64,000 bases of DNA, taken from positions 261,001 to 325,000 of the forward strand of contig NZ_CP139478.1 of assembly GCF_034259105.1 (NCBI RefSeq). The letters are read 5' to 3'. Position numbers and translations under genes: made by a program. The notes beneath the pieces were generated by a model, which was given only the letters and a program-made list of their open reading frames with translations, had not been told where the DNA came from and did no database searches. The DNA is from Limosilactobacillus reuteri. Lineage in GTDB: Bacteria > Bacillota > Bacilli > Lactobacillales > Lactobacillaceae. Each line of letters opens with the position of its first letter. The stretch's first letter is position 1. Shown here in pieces: positions 1 to 10,244 of this stretch.

Positions 1-269
1 GGGGACCACTTCTGGACTTGAATCTTTTCCTCAATCAAGTGCTTAAGGCTTTTAGTGAGTGAAGACTTCCGCCCCCGTTGACTAACCTTGCGTTCAAAGT
101 CAGTTTGCGCTAGTTCAGCTTGATACCCACTATTTAGCCGGTGAAGTTCGTTAAAGATGGTGGTCTTACTAAAGCCTAAGTAGTTAGCGATGTATCGCAA
201 GGAACGTCCTTCATTATGAAGCGTTTCAATGACAACACGGTTCTGGAATGATAAAATAGTGGTGCTCAT
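1..269 (-). CDS. IS30-family transposase, N-terminal part only (cut by window edge)
   Basis: About 89 codons are visible. They begin MSTTILSFQNR and carry the helix-turn-helix region typical of IS30 transposases (RSLRYIANYLGFSKTTI). The start at 269 is preferred over an in-frame ATG at 308 because a GAAGGA ribosome-binding site lies just upstream of 269. The same protein is complete at 58982-59905. The DDE catalytic domain is outside the window. Confidence 0.88.
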   Translation of the reverse strand, partial: MSTTILSFQNRVVIETLHNEGRSLRYIANYLGFSKTTIFNELHRLNSGYQAELAQTDFERKVSQRGRKSSLTKSLKHLIEEKIQVQKWS

Positions 270-369
270 CAAGGTCCTTCTTTCTAATGGATTGTGTGGT
301 AACACCATTAAAGACCTTGATGGGTTTTTCTGTCCACTTAAATGTTCAACTTAAATTTTACAATCTGCC
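1..369 (-). mobile_element. IS30-family element (about 1054 bp type), partial at window edge
   Basis: This stretch matches, in inverted orientation, the left part of the complete element at 58882-59935. The terminal repeat GGCAGATTG (read on the minus strand) ends at 369. The rest of the element lies outside the window to the left. The flank at 370 onward is a different sequence from that flanking the second copy, so this is an independent insertion. Confidence 0.9.
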
Positions 370-419
370 GTTTTAAAAGAAGATAAAGATTTAGGAAAGA
401 CAAACAGTCATTATCAATT

Positions 420-430
420 CATGTTATAAT
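420..430 (+). promoter_or_regulatory. Extended -10 promoter for the lipoprotein gene
   Basis: TGTTATAAT at 422-430 is a perfect extended -10 (TGnTATAAT), 26 bases before the start codon. No good -35 is visible at the right spacing. The IS end lies only about 50 bases upstream, so the insertion may have changed the upstream promoter context. Confidence 0.45.
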
Positions 431-455
431 ACGATGTGAAATAAGGAGGAGAAAA

Positions 456-1193
456 ATGACAACAATTAAGTTTTTCAAAAAAGCAATGGTTGGAACAGCT
501 GCAGTAGCCACTGTCTTTGCCCTCGCTGGTTGTGGTAAACAATCTTCGTCAAGTAGTGATACAAGTTCTTCCAGCACATCGTCTGTCCGTTCTTCCGAAA
601 GTAAAGCTTCAAAGGCTTATCGTACAGCTAATAAGCTTATCCAAAATCATGACTATGAAGGAGCATATGAACAATTAAGTCAATTAAACGATCATAATGC
701 TCAAACGGAAGCACTTGCTGATGATTTACAGAGCTATATGAACGCCCAAAAAGCATATGAAAATGGCGATTATGATGGTGCTAAGAACAATTTGAAATCA
801 CAAAAGTCGACTAGTACGGCAATGCGCAATGCATACGCTGACTTACAAAGCAAGGTAAGTTCTGCACAAGGTTCCACGAGTTCTCAAGCTTCATCATCTG
901 CCAATAGCAAGCAAACAAATAAGCAATCCAGTTCTACAAGCTCAGCAACGCAACGATCATCCTCTACTGCTAACCAAGCTGCATCTGATGCAACTAGTGA
1001 TAATGTAGTCCAACAATTTGCTAACAAGATGGGCTTTAGTGGCTCCCAAGGTTACCAAATTATGCCAACAGGCAAGGATGGCAATGTTTACAAGTTTGAA
1101 GTTCGGCAAAACAATAGTGATAACACTGTTGCAAGCTTGATTGGTATTTACCAATATAACAGTCAAACTGGAGCGGTAACAAAGATCGCTTAA
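456..1193 (+). CDS. Ser-rich surface lipoprotein of unknown function
   Basis: 245 aa. The N-terminus has a basic stretch, a hydrophobic core and a lipobox LAGC with the Cys at about residue 26, so it should be lipid-anchored on the outer face of the membrane. Low-complexity Ser/Thr/Gln linkers occupy about 30-50 and 135-175. Between them, about 52-115, is a helical stretch with tetratricopeptide-like spacing (KLIQNHDYEGAYEQL, KAYENGDYDGAK). The C-terminal 60 residues look like a small folded beta domain. AAGGAGG lies just before the ATG. It is followed by its own terminator, so it is probably a single-gene unit. Function unknown. Confidence 0.85.
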   Translation: MTTIKFFKKAMVGTAAVATVFALAGCGKQSSSSSDTSSSSTSSVRSSESKASKAYRTANKLIQNHDYEGAYEQLSQLNDHNAQTEALADDLQSYMNAQKAYENGDYDGAKNNLKSQKSTSTAMRNAYADLQSKVSSAQGSTSSQASSSANSKQTNKQSSSTSSATQRSSSTANQAASDATSDNVVQQFANKMGFSGSQGYQIMPTGKDGNVYKFEVRQNNSDNTVASLIGIYQYNSQTGAVTKIA

Positions 1194-1219
1194 TAATTTA
1201 TTGATAATAACGATATTCG

Positions 1220-1261
1220 AGCAAGAGCCAGCGAATAAGTAGCTGGACTCCTGCTTTTTTT
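1220..1261 (+). terminator. Rho-independent terminator after the lipoprotein gene
   Basis: AGCAAGAGCCAGC pairs with GCTGGACTCCTGCT, with a 9-base loop and a run of T. It ends about 18 bases before the rarA start codon. Confidence 0.75.
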
Positions 1262-1278
1262 GTATAAGGAGGGAAAGT

Positions 1279-2601
1279 ATGCATCAAGAATCATTATTCA
1301 ACCAAAATAGCGAACAAAACACGCCGCTAGCTAATCGTGTTCGTCCAACTAGTATTGATGAATTTGTTGGTCAGCAACACTTATTGAGAAAAAATAAGAT
1401 CTTACGGGAAATTATCATGAATGATCAATTATCATCACTGATTTTTTGGGGACCGCCAGGGGTTGGCAAAACCACATTAGCTGAAATTATTGTTAAGCAG
1501 ACAAAATCCCACTTCATTACTTTTAGTGCAGTAATAAGCAGCATTCGTGACATCCGTAAAATCATGGAAGAGGCAGAACAAAACCGTGAATATGGTGAAC
1601 GAACGGTTTGCTTTATTGATGAAATTCATCGTTTTAACAAGGCTCAGTAAGATGCATTCTTACCCTTTGTCGAACGGGGAAGTATTATTTTAATCGGTGC
1701 GACAACTGAGAATCCGTCCTTTGAAATTAATGCCGCCTTGCTGAGTCGGTGTCGGGTATTTGTTCTTAACTCTCTTAGTGTTAGTGATGTTGAAGAAGTG
1801 TTACAACATGCTTTAAAACATCCGCATGGTTTTCCGGGGATGATAATTAACTGTGAGGAGGGAGTTATTCCATTAATTGCTCAATTTGCGAACGGGGATG
1901 CCCGGATTGCGCTTAATACGTTCGAAATGGCGGTACTAAACAGCGAAAAGAATGAGCAAAAAGTTACGTTAACGATGGACACCTTGAAACAATTGATTAA
2001 CACTAAATCATTAAGATACGACAAAAAAGGTTAAGAGCATTACAATATTATTTCTGCTCTTCACAAATCAATGCGTAATAGTGATGTAGATGCAACCGTT
2101 TATTGGCGCTCGCGGATGATTGATGGTGGGGAAGATTCATTGTATATTGCGCGGCGATTAGTTCGCTTTGCTAGTGAAGACATTGGACTAGCAGATACTA
2201 ATGCCTTACAGGTAGCAGTTAATACTTTTAATGCTTGTCAGTTTTTGGGAATGCCTGAGTGTGATGTCCACTTAACGGAGTGTGTCATCTATCTCTCACT
2301 AGCTCCTAAGTCTAATGCGGCATATATTGCTCGCCAGATAGCAAAACGCGTGATCAAAAAGACGGGGAATTTACCTGTCCTCTTAACGATCCGAAACGCG
2401 TCGACAAAGTTAATGAAAGAGTTGGATTACGGTAAAAATTACCAGTATGCGTATGATGCTAAAGATAAATTAACCACGATGAAGACGATGCCGTCAGAAC
2501 TGGATGGTCAAACTTTTTATCATCCTAGTACTCAGGGGCGGGAACCACGCTTTCAAGCACGAATGGATCAAATTAACGAATGGCATCGTAAACATAATTA
2601 A
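1279..2601 (+). pseudogene. rarA: rarA (mgsA) replication-associated recombination ATPase, broken by two in-frame stops
   Basis: Read through, the frame gives a near full-length RarA/MgsA of about 440 codons. It has an AAA+ core with Walker A GPPGVGKTT and Walker B CFIDEIHRF, then the lid and the tetramerisation/MgsA C-terminal domain (YWRSRMIDGGED, RFASEDIGLAD). Codon 124 is TAA where the family has Gln (HRFNKAQ-stop-DAFLPFVE), and codon 252 is TAA before EHYNIISALHKS, where a Glu or Gly codon is expected. No frame shift is involved. RarA acts at stalled replication forks; it is dispensable in most bacteria. The first stop truncates the protein inside the ATPase domain, so the gene is almost certainly null. 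Short restart ORFs at 1738 and 2071 have no ribosome-binding sites. Confidence 0.9.
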
Positions 2602-2604
2602 AAA

Positions 2605-2652
2605 CGGTAACTGTCCTAGCCCGTGAAAAGAGCTACAGTTACCGCTTTTTTT
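2605..2652. terminator. Bidirectional terminator between rarA and the HAD gene
   Basis: CGGTAACTGT pairs with ACAGTTACCG, followed by seven T. On the minus strand the A run upstream supplies a weaker U tract, so it can serve the convergent HAD gene too. Confidence 0.75.
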
Positions 2653-3472
2653 AGTTTAATACATATTCTTCAATCGCTTTTCCAGCACCATCATGATTAT
2701 TATCAGCAGTTGTTACGTCAGCGATCTTTAAGGTGCTAGGGATTGAGTTTCCCATCGCTACCCCTAACCCCGCAAATTCGATCATTGAATCATCATTTTG
2801 TGCGTTGCCAAGAGCCATTACTTCATCTTTTTTAATTCCGAGTTCTTCACTAAGTAATTGAAGAGCATTTCCTTTACTTGCTTGTTTATTCATGAATTCC
2901 AAATAAAAGTCTTCACTGCGGACGATGGAAAAGCGATCACGCATTTCTGCCGGAAGTTCTGCCCATGCTTTGTCAATTTGTTCTTTAGTATCAACCATCA
3001 TTGCCTTGGCGATTACGTATTGATCTTGCATTTTAGAAAGTTCTTCAAAGGTGCGGTAACGGATTGGCATACTTACAAGGTCTGACTCGTAGACTGTATA
3101 GGGACTTAAATCTCGGTTAATTGTGTAGATGTAATTCCGGGTTTCAATCTGGGACTTGATACCCTCTTTAATACAATAAGTTTGCCAGTCTGCATAGTCA
3201 TTGAAAGACATAGTGTAGTTTACCAAGACGTTGCCACTAGTTGATTGGGCCAACGCACCGTTGAAGCTAATAACAAATTCATTATCTGAATCATTTAAGT
3301 CCAGTTGGTCAAGGTATGCCTTTACGCCTGTCATTGGACGTCCAGTGCATAAGACGATCTTTACTCCCTGTGCGCAGACTTTTTTTATTGCGGCAACAGT
3401 TTGTGGTGTAATTTGGCGTTGGTCATTGATTAATGTTCCATCGATATCGATTGCGACTAATTTAATTGCCAT
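2651..3472 (-). CDS. Cof-type HAD-superfamily phosphatase
   Basis: 273 aa, the usual length for Cof/YidA-like phosphatases. Motif I is DIDGTL near the N-terminus (nucleophile Asp), motif II is CTGRP, and the late motif is GNAQNDDSM, where GDxxND is most common, so the first acidic residue of that motif is Asn here. A C2-type cap domain lies between. These cytoplasmic enzymes dephosphorylate sugar phosphates or flavin/pyridoxal phosphates; the substrate cannot be read from sequence. Its start overlaps the stop of the upstream HD gene by one base, so it is co-transcribed with the HD gene and lipL. Confidence 0.85.
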   Translation of the reverse strand: MAIKLVAIDIDGTLINDQRQITPQTVAAIKKVCAQGVKIVLCTGRPMTGVKAYLDQLDLNDSDNEFVISFNGALAQSTSGNVLVNYTMSFNDYADWQTYCIKEGIKSQIETRNYIYTINRDLSPYTVYESDLVSMPIRYRTFEELSKMQDQYVIAKAMMVDTKEQIDKAWAELPAEMRDRFSIVRSEDFYLEFMNKQASKGNALQLLSEELGIKKDEVMALGNAQNDDSMIEFAGLGVAMGNSIPSTLKIADVTTADNNHDGAGKAIEEYVLN

Positions 3473-4839
3473 TATTTTTGCTCCTTTGGATTGATAATAT
3501 GATTATTTTTGATATAGCTTTGAAATTCTTCATAGATTGGTTCGAAAATTTCAATATTGTTTCGCGTTTCAAGCATCTCTTTTGGGAAAAAGAACCGTTG
3601 ATCCCCGGCTTCTCGTCCCGACACGCTGGCGACCAAGGTACTAACTTGGGATAACTCAATAGAATCGCCATTAGGTTGGAGAAGCTCGATTTGCGTTTGG
3701 GTATTAGAATCTTGTGGATGATAAGTATCATACGGAAGTTTAAAGCTGTCGTTAACTGCGGTGTAGTACTGGCTATTAAATCCAGCAGTCTGAATTAGCT
3801 TTCGTAAAGTTGGCAAAAGCTTTTGTGTATTTTGATCATAAATGACTGATTTAAATGGCCGGCGATTAAGAAAACGACTAGCAAGATCACTTAAAATATC
3901 ATCACGAGAATGGGTCCAATGAATAAAATAAGTGGTTAAAACACCATCGTCAAGTGCCAAATAGTCATCCAGGGTGAACTTACCATTAAAAAACGGCATC
4001 AGCATATGAGGGGTGAAGTCAGGTTCAAAGTCATTTGGGTGCTGGTAAATATATTTTGCCCGCATTAAGAGGTGGTCCAAGATAACTTCCATTGAACGAG
4101 AAACGGGATGAAAGTAGACTTGCAGGTACATCTGGAGCCGGCTGATAATGTAATCTTCTACCGCATGCATCCCCGAAATTTCAAAGGCAATCCCCCTCTT
4201 AGCCGGTCGCATAACATGAAGAACACGATCAAGATCAAACTTTCCGTAGTTTGTTCCTGTGTAATACGCGTCTCGTTGCAAGTAGTCCATTCGGTCTGCG
4301 TCAACCTGACTTGAAATCATTTGAACTACTTGTGGATTCTCATAAGTATGGTCGATCACACTAGCAACTTGATGGGGGAAGTCAGGTGAAACCCGTTGTA
4401 ATATCTTATTAATGTTAGTGCTGCTATCGGTGATCAACTGGCGGGTAATTCGCTCATGGTTTGTATGGAAAATATGTTCAAATGTGTGGGAATAAGGACC
4501 GTGACCTAAATCATGGAGGAGGGCTGCGCATAAAGCAACCGGCCGTTCATGATCATCCCATAGGCCGTCGCCAGGGTGCTGACTAGGATAGTTTCGCTGA
4601 AAATAGTTGCACATTTGGCGGGTAATTTCATAGACGCCTAGGCAGTGGCCAAAGCGTGAATGCTCTGCGCCATGAAAGGTAAATGATGAAGTTCCTAGCT
4701 GCTTGATTCGTCGTAATCGTTGGAATTCAGGCGTATTAATTAAGTCCATAATAATTTGATTATCGACAATAATTTGTCCGTGAATTGGATCGCGAAAAAC
4801 CTTTTCACGGCGAAGTTTTTCGTCATAAAAGTGATTCAT
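3472..4839 (-). CDS. HD-domain hydrolase, YwfO-type
   Basis: 455 aa. The N-terminal third has the HD-domain metal ligands: H in HSRFGHCLGVYE, then HDLGHGPYSHTFEH, and a later DYLQRDAYYTG motif seen in dNTP triphosphohydrolase-like proteins. The length and the N-terminus (FRDPIHGQIIV) match Bacillus YwfO and relatives, whose structures resemble SAMHD1-type dNTPases. Probably a nucleotide phosphohydrolase in the cytosol. It lies 1 base from lipL and overlaps the HAD gene, forming a three-gene operon. The neighbouring lipL-type gene is also near ywfO in Bacillus. Confidence 0.85.
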   Translation of the reverse strand: MNHFYDEKLRREKVFRDPIHGQIIVDNQIIMDLINTPEFQRLRRIKQLGTSSFTFHGAEHSRFGHCLGVYEITRQMCNYFQRNYPSQHPGDGLWDDHERPVALCAALLHDLGHGPYSHTFEHIFHTNHERITRQLITDSSTNINKILQRVSPDFPHQVASVIDHTYENPQVVQMISSQVDADRMDYLQRDAYYTGTNYGKFDLDRVLHVMRPAKRGIAFEISGMHAVEDYIISRLQMYLQVYFHPVSRSMEVILDHLLMRAKYIYQHPNDFEPDFTPHMLMPFFNGKFTLDDYLALDDGVLTTYFIHWTHSRDDILSDLASRFLNRRPFKSVIYDQNTQKLLPTLRKLIQTAGFNSQYYTAVNDSFKLPYDTYHPQDSNTQTQIELLQPNGDSIELSQVSTLVASVSGREAGDQRFFFPKEMLETRNNIEIFEPIYEEFQSYIKNNHIINPKEQK

Positions 4840-4840
4840 A

Positions 4841-5665
4841 TTAATCTTCTTTCTCTAAACGTTCTTGTAAACGTTTCATGCTGATTAGTTCTTTACTGAG
4901 AGTTGATATAAAATTAGGCGACCACATTAAGTTATTAAGGCTGTCAAGAGCAATGATTTGAACGATTGATTGGATTCGCTGGATCGCATCCTGAACACTT
5001 AATTGTGAGTTGAGCACTTTAGAAACAGTTGTCATTGCTCCTGGCCAAACATCTGGAAAATGCCACTTGTTTTGATCTTGTTGCAATCCTGTATCATAGA
5101 AGTCACGAATTAACTTGCCCCGATCCTGCTGATTACCACAGACACTTAAGTAAAGCATTACTGTAACTCCCACTTTGTTCCGTCGTTGAGAAATTCCGCC
5201 AATCTTTTGGCCGTTAACGCTGATATCAAAACTCCCCGGACAGTATGAATGAGTGATTTCACCAGTAGCGATTTCTAGGCTAGGAAAAGCTGCCTGAATT
5301 AGGTTGACCATTCGCTGGTATGCTTCATCAATAGTTAATTCATGATCTTCGAGGTGCCATGGATAAAAAATTGATAGGTTTAAAATACCGTCGTCACTCA
5401 CAACTGCCAATCCCCCTGAATTACGCATGAAATAGTGGAAACCGCGGTGCGTAAGCGAAGCAAGGGCAGTTGATAAATGCGGTAATCGTTGATCTTTTAA
5501 CCCTAAAATAACCGTATCCTCTAATGTCCAAAAATGAAGGAGGGGAAATTTGAGTTCGCTAGCTGAACGTAACAAAGCGTTGGTATAGATAAAAGACGAC
5601 AGATTATCTGCTGGAGATAAAGGCTGAATAAACTGTTGAAAACACTGATTTTTAAAATTAGGCAT
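4841..5665 (-). CDS. lipL: Lipoyl/octanoyl transferase of the LipL / lipoate-protein ligase family
   Basis: 274 aa with the biotin/lipoate A/B ligase fold: RNSGGLAVVSDDGILNLS is the RRxxGG-like motif, YCPGSFDI carries the Cys at residue 142 expected for LipL amidotransferases, and NGQKIGGISQRR carries the conserved Lys at 154. LipL moves an octanoyl or lipoyl group from GcvH to E2 subunits of 2-oxoacid dehydrogenases. The Cys argues for LipL rather than an ATP-dependent LplA. It is first in the minus-strand operon lipL-HD-HAD. ATG is preceded by AGAAGAAG. Confidence 0.75.
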   Translation of the reverse strand: MPNFKNQCFQQFIQPLSPADNLSSFIYTNALLRSASELKFPLLHFWTLEDTVILGLKDQRLPHLSTALASLTHRGFHYFMRNSGGLAVVSDDGILNLSIFYPWHLEDHELTIDEAYQRMVNLIQAAFPSLEIATGEITHSYCPGSFDISVNGQKIGGISQRRNKVGVTVMLYLSVCGNQQDRGKLIRDFYDTGLQQDQNKWHFPDVWPGAMTTVSKVLNSQLSVQDAIQRIQSIVQIIALDSLNNLMWSPNFISTLSKELISMKRLQERLEKED

Positions 5666-5797
5666 CGTACTTCTTCTTTTCTGTGAAATAATATATTTAT
5701 ATTATACAAGAACTCATGAGAACATGGACGTTTCACGGGGTATTTATTAGTAAAAAGAGTATAATAATGACGATGAGTAAAGTGAAAGGAGGAGTTT

Positions 5798-6223
5798 ATT
5801 ATCAAGAGCGTAATTCCTGTTCATGTGAATCTCTCAACGATTATTGATCAGAATGGACAGCAAGAAAAATTTACCTTTACTGAAGAAGGTACTTTTGTCG
5901 AAATGAATGGTAAGTATTATTTACGGTACATTGAACACCAAGACGGTCAAGAAACGCCGGTGCAAATCAAATTTGAAGATGAGCTGATCCGTTTAAGAAG
6001 GCGTGGAAATGTCGAACCAAACCTATTTTTGGACCCGACGCAAGAAACTATCATGCGTTATCAAACAGAATACGGCATGATTAAAATTGATGTGTTGACA
6101 GAAAGCTTGGAAAAAGACATCGATGTAAACGCCCCGGCTGGTCATCTTTCTGTCAAATACCAACTAAAACAAGCGGGACAATTAATAGGGAGTTACCAAC
6201 TAGAATTGCAATTTGCGGCCTAA
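5798..6223 (+). CDS. DUF1934 (YwiB-like) beta-barrel protein, probable ATT start
   Basis: The DUF1934 family has a calycin-like barrel of about 140 aa, usually starting with a V-x-V-x-L strand. The first ordinary start codon, GTG at 5825, would cut this strand in half and has no ribosome-binding site. The frame stays open upstream, giving IKSVIPVHVNLSTI, and a perfect AAAGGAGGAG lies at 5785-5794. That places initiation at ATT 5798 (spacing about 5) or ATC 5801. An ancestral ATG changed to ATT, or true non-canonical initiation, would explain this. From ATT the protein is 141 aa; from GTG it would be 132 aa. Function unknown; gene order DUF1934-rpoE-pyrG resembles Bacillus. Confidence 0.8.
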   Translation: MIKSVIPVHVNLSTIIDQNGQQEKFTFTEEGTFVEMNGKYYLRYIEHQDGQETPVQIKFEDELIRLRRRGNVEPNLFLDPTQETIMRYQTEYGMIKIDVLTESLEKDIDVNAPAGHLSVKYQLKQAGQLIGSYQLELQFAA

Positions 6224-6268
6224 TATTGTATGATGTAGTTTAGACTTTTTGAAGGGATGTGCACCAAT

Positions 6269-6826
6269 TTGGATTTAAAGGTTTTTGACGGTCAGGACAA
6301 ATCAGAACTTTCAATGATTGAAGTCGCACACGCTATTTTAGCTCACCATGGAGAAGCAATGGCGTTTGTTGATTTAACCAACGAGGTTCAGCAATATCTG
6401 GGTAAGAGCGATGAGGAAATTCGTGAACGTCTTGCACAGTTCTATACTGACTTAAATGTTGATGGCAGTTTTATTTCCCTTGGTGACAACACCTGGGGTC
6501 TGCGTGCTTGGTACCCATTCGAATCTATCGATGAAGCCACGGTTGGTGAAAACGAAGAAGATGAAGAGGATGATCGTCCAAAGAAGAAGCGGCGTAAAGT
6601 CAATGCCTTCCTCGCAGACACCGATGACGATGACGATGTAATTGACTATGACAATGATGATCCTGAAGATCAGGATCTTGATACTGACGATGAAGACGAC
6701 TCTGAGGATGATTATGATGACGACACTGATGACTTCAGTGACGACGATGATGATCTTGATGATGGTATCGAGGGTCAGTTATCAGAATTACATGATGAGG
6801 AAGATGAAGACGAGGATGACGAATAA
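6269..6826 (+). CDS. rpoE: RNA polymerase delta subunit
   Basis: 185 aa from TTG 6269. The N-terminal about 90 residues form the HARE-HTH globular domain ([34 protein letters not shown]). The rest is a highly acidic Asp/Glu tail, broken by one basic patch PKKKRRK. Delta binds core RNA polymerase, raises promoter selectivity and helps recycling. An ATG at 6257 is in frame, but it directly touches the GAAGGG ribosome-binding site; TTG 6269 followed by DLKVFDGQ matches the family start and leaves 12 bases of spacing. It is followed by the pyrG promoter. Confidence 0.9.
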   Translation: MDLKVFDGQDKSELSMIEVAHAILAHHGEAMAFVDLTNEVQQYLGKSDEEIRERLAQFYTDLNVDGSFISLGDNTWGLRAWYPFESIDEATVGENEEDEEDDRPKKKRRKVNAFLADTDDDDDVIDYDNDDPEDQDLDTDDEDDSEDDYDDDTDDFSDDDDDLDDGIEGQLSELHDEEDEDEDDE

Positions 6827-6841
6827 TTTTCAACTTTGTGC

Positions 6842-6870
6842 TTGACTATTATTTATTGACCCTGTATTAT
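6842..6870 (+). promoter_or_regulatory. pyrG promoter
   Basis: TTGACT at 6842-6847, a 17-base spacer, and TATTAT at 6865-6870. Eight bases on, transcription would start at the GGGC at 6878-6881, which is the hallmark start of Gram-positive pyrG transcripts. Confidence 0.8.
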
Positions 6871-6877
6871 CTTTCTT

Positions 6878-6961
6878 GGGCGCCTGTAAAGACAGGCCAA
6901 TAAGTTCGTAGATAAATAAGCTCCCTGTTTCAGTGTTTTATTTGAAATAGGGAGTTTTTTC
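6878..6961 (+). promoter_or_regulatory. pyrG leader: attenuator controlled by reiterative G addition (CTP sensing)
   Basis: The predicted transcript begins GGGCGCC. The terminator at 6921-6961 pairs CTCCCTGTTTCA with TGAAATAGGGAG, followed by seven T. In Bacillus and Lactococcus pyrG, low CTP makes polymerase stall at the first C and slip, adding extra G residues; the G run then pairs with the pyrimidine-rich 5' arm of the terminator and prevents termination. Here the C/U-rich arm GCTCCC is present at 6920-6925, so the same mechanism fits. This is inferred from sequence, not shown. Confidence 0.8.
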
Positions 6962-6995
6962 TATTATCACACCCGCAAATATAAAGAAGGAGTAG

Positions 6996-8606
<1,611 letters not shown>

Positions 8607-8633
8607 AAATTTAAAGTGTATAATATATTTAAT

Positions 8634-8675
8634 GCAAGAGATGGGGGCAAGAATGTCACTTCTCTTGTTTTTTGT
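8634..8675 (+). terminator. Terminator after pyrG
   Basis: CAAGAGA pairs with TCTCTTG around a 19-base loop, followed by a T-rich run. The rest of 8676-8874 is AT-rich and holds no gene; it must contain the murA promoter, which I could not pin down. Confidence 0.6.
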
Positions 8676-8874
8676 TTAATAGAATTGTTAAATTTTAAGT
8701 TAAATATGCTAATTTTTAGCCTGACCTTATGATTTTTTTTAAGATTGTTTATAAAAGGTTGTAATTCTCTTGATATTTCATTATCATTACAGTTGACTGT
8801 TTTGTAACTGAAATAATCATTAACTTAGCTTAAATGAAAAACAGACTAAAATTTTTAAGTGAGGAAACGCAGAA

Positions 8875-10152
8875 ATGAAGAAAATGATCATTCAAGGAGG
8901 AAACCGTCTTTCTGGCGAAGTCACGATCGGTGGTGCCAAAAATAGTACAGTGGCATTAATCCCAGCTGCTATTCTTGCGGATACCCCTGTAGAGTTTGAC
9001 ACGGTTCCAGATATCTTGGATGTTCACAATCTGATGATTATTTTGGAGTCAATGAATGTAAAGTCCGAGTTTAGTCACGGAGTTTTAGATATTGATCCAA
9101 CACAAATCGTAGAAGCTGAACTTCCAAGCAAGGCAATTAAAAGTCTTCGGGCTTCCTATTACTTTATGGGTGCATTATTAGGTCGTTTCCATCGCGCGAC
9201 ATTAACATTTCCGGGAGGCGATAATATCGGCCCCCGCCCAATTGACCAACACTTAAAAGCATTTAAAGCACTTGGAGCAACCGTTAGCGAAGAAAAAGGT
9301 ACTGTTCATTTAGATGCGCCGAATGGCTTACATGGGTCTCGGATCTTTTTAGATATGGTATCAGTTGGTGCAACGATTAATGCTATCTTAGCAGCTGTTC
9401 GCGCTGAAGGAACAACGATTATTGAAAATGCAGCTCGTGAGCCAGAAATTATCGACTTGGCAACATTCTTAAATAATATGGGCGCCAAAATTCGCGGGAC
9501 TGGAACCGATACTATCCGTATCACTGGAGTAAAGGCCCTTCAGTCAATGAATACTCATACAATTATTGCTGATCGGATTGAAGCAGGAACATACCTATCA
9601 TTGGCTGCAGCGCTTGGTGATGGCGTTATGATCCATAATGTTATTCCTGAACACTTAGAATCATTTACAAGTAAAATGATTGAAATGGGTGTTAACCTAC
9701 AAATTGATAGCGATAAGATTTATGTACCAAAATCCAGCAATTTACATCCAGTTACAGTTAAGACGATGCCATTCCCTGGCTTTGCTACCGATTTACAACA
9801 ACCGCTTACTCCATTAATGTCGCTTGCTGATGGTGATAGTACGATTGTTGATACTATCTATCCAAAGCGTGTAAAACATATTTCCCAATTACAAAAAATG
9901 GGGATGAAGATTGAAGCGCATGATGGGATGATTGTCGTTAAACATACAGAAGAGCTTCATGGCGCAGAGGTCTCGGCAGGTGAGATTCGTGCCGGAGCAG
10001 CTTTAACAATTGCTGGTTTAATGGCAGATGGACAGACTGTAATTAATAATGCTGGAAATATTTTACGGGGTTACGATCGGATTGTCTGGAAGCTTAATCG
10101 CCTTCACGCCAATGTTTCTATTGAGGACGATTCTTCAGTAAAAATTGGTTAG
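8875..10152 (+). CDS. murA: UDP-N-acetylglucosamine 1-carboxyvinyltransferase (second MurA type) with Asp in place of the active-site Cys
   Basis: 425 aa, full length. It transfers enolpyruvate from PEP to UDP-GlcNAc, the first committed step of peptidoglycan synthesis. Conserved parts include GGAKNSTVALIPA (KN motif), RASYYFMGALLGR, GPRPIDQHL and the late LRGYDRI. The loop reads PGGDNIGPRP: residue 116 is Asp where most MurA enzymes have the Cys called Cys115 in E. coli. The Asp form is active in other bacteria but is not alkylated by fosfomycin. Gene order pyrG-murA-rpmE corresponds to the MurAB/MurZ paralogue of Bacillus, so a second murA is expected elsewhere. Confidence 0.95.
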   Translation: MKKMIIQGGNRLSGEVTIGGAKNSTVALIPAAILADTPVEFDTVPDILDVHNLMIILESMNVKSEFSHGVLDIDPTQIVEAELPSKAIKSLRASYYFMGALLGRFHRATLTFPGGDNIGPRPIDQHLKAFKALGATVSEEKGTVHLDAPNGLHGSRIFLDMVSVGATINAILAAVRAEGTTIIENAAREPEIIDLATFLNNMGAKIRGTGTDTIRITGVKALQSMNTHTIIADRIEAGTYLSLAAALGDGVMIHNVIPEHLESFTSKMIEMGVNLQIDSDKIYVPKSSNLHPVTVKTMPFPGFATDLQQPLTPLMSLADGDSTIVDTIYPKRVKHISQLQKMGMKIEAHDGMIVVKHTEELHGAEVSAGEIRAGAALTIAGLMADGQTVINNAGNILRGYDRIVWKLNRLHANVSIEDDSSVKIG

Positions 10153-10244
10153 AAGTTGCGTACTTCTTTAAATCGTGGTATCCTGTTAAAGTTGATTATC
10201 TATGTTTCAGGCAATGATTCATGGCAAAAGGAGCGTAATAAATT

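Noticed and set aside
1738..2601. Two short ORFs (1738-2034 and 2071-2601) as separate genes
   Set aside because: They are in the same frame as the first part of rarA and match its middle and C-terminal domains; they have no ribosome-binding sites.
6641..6826. GA-rich repeat tract in rpoE as a microsatellite
   Set aside because: It is explained by coding of the Asp/Glu tail, which is normal for the delta subunit.
6456..6845. ORFs in other frames of the rpoE acidic tail
   Set aside because: They arise from GAT/GAC repeats and read as Met/Thr-rich low complexity.
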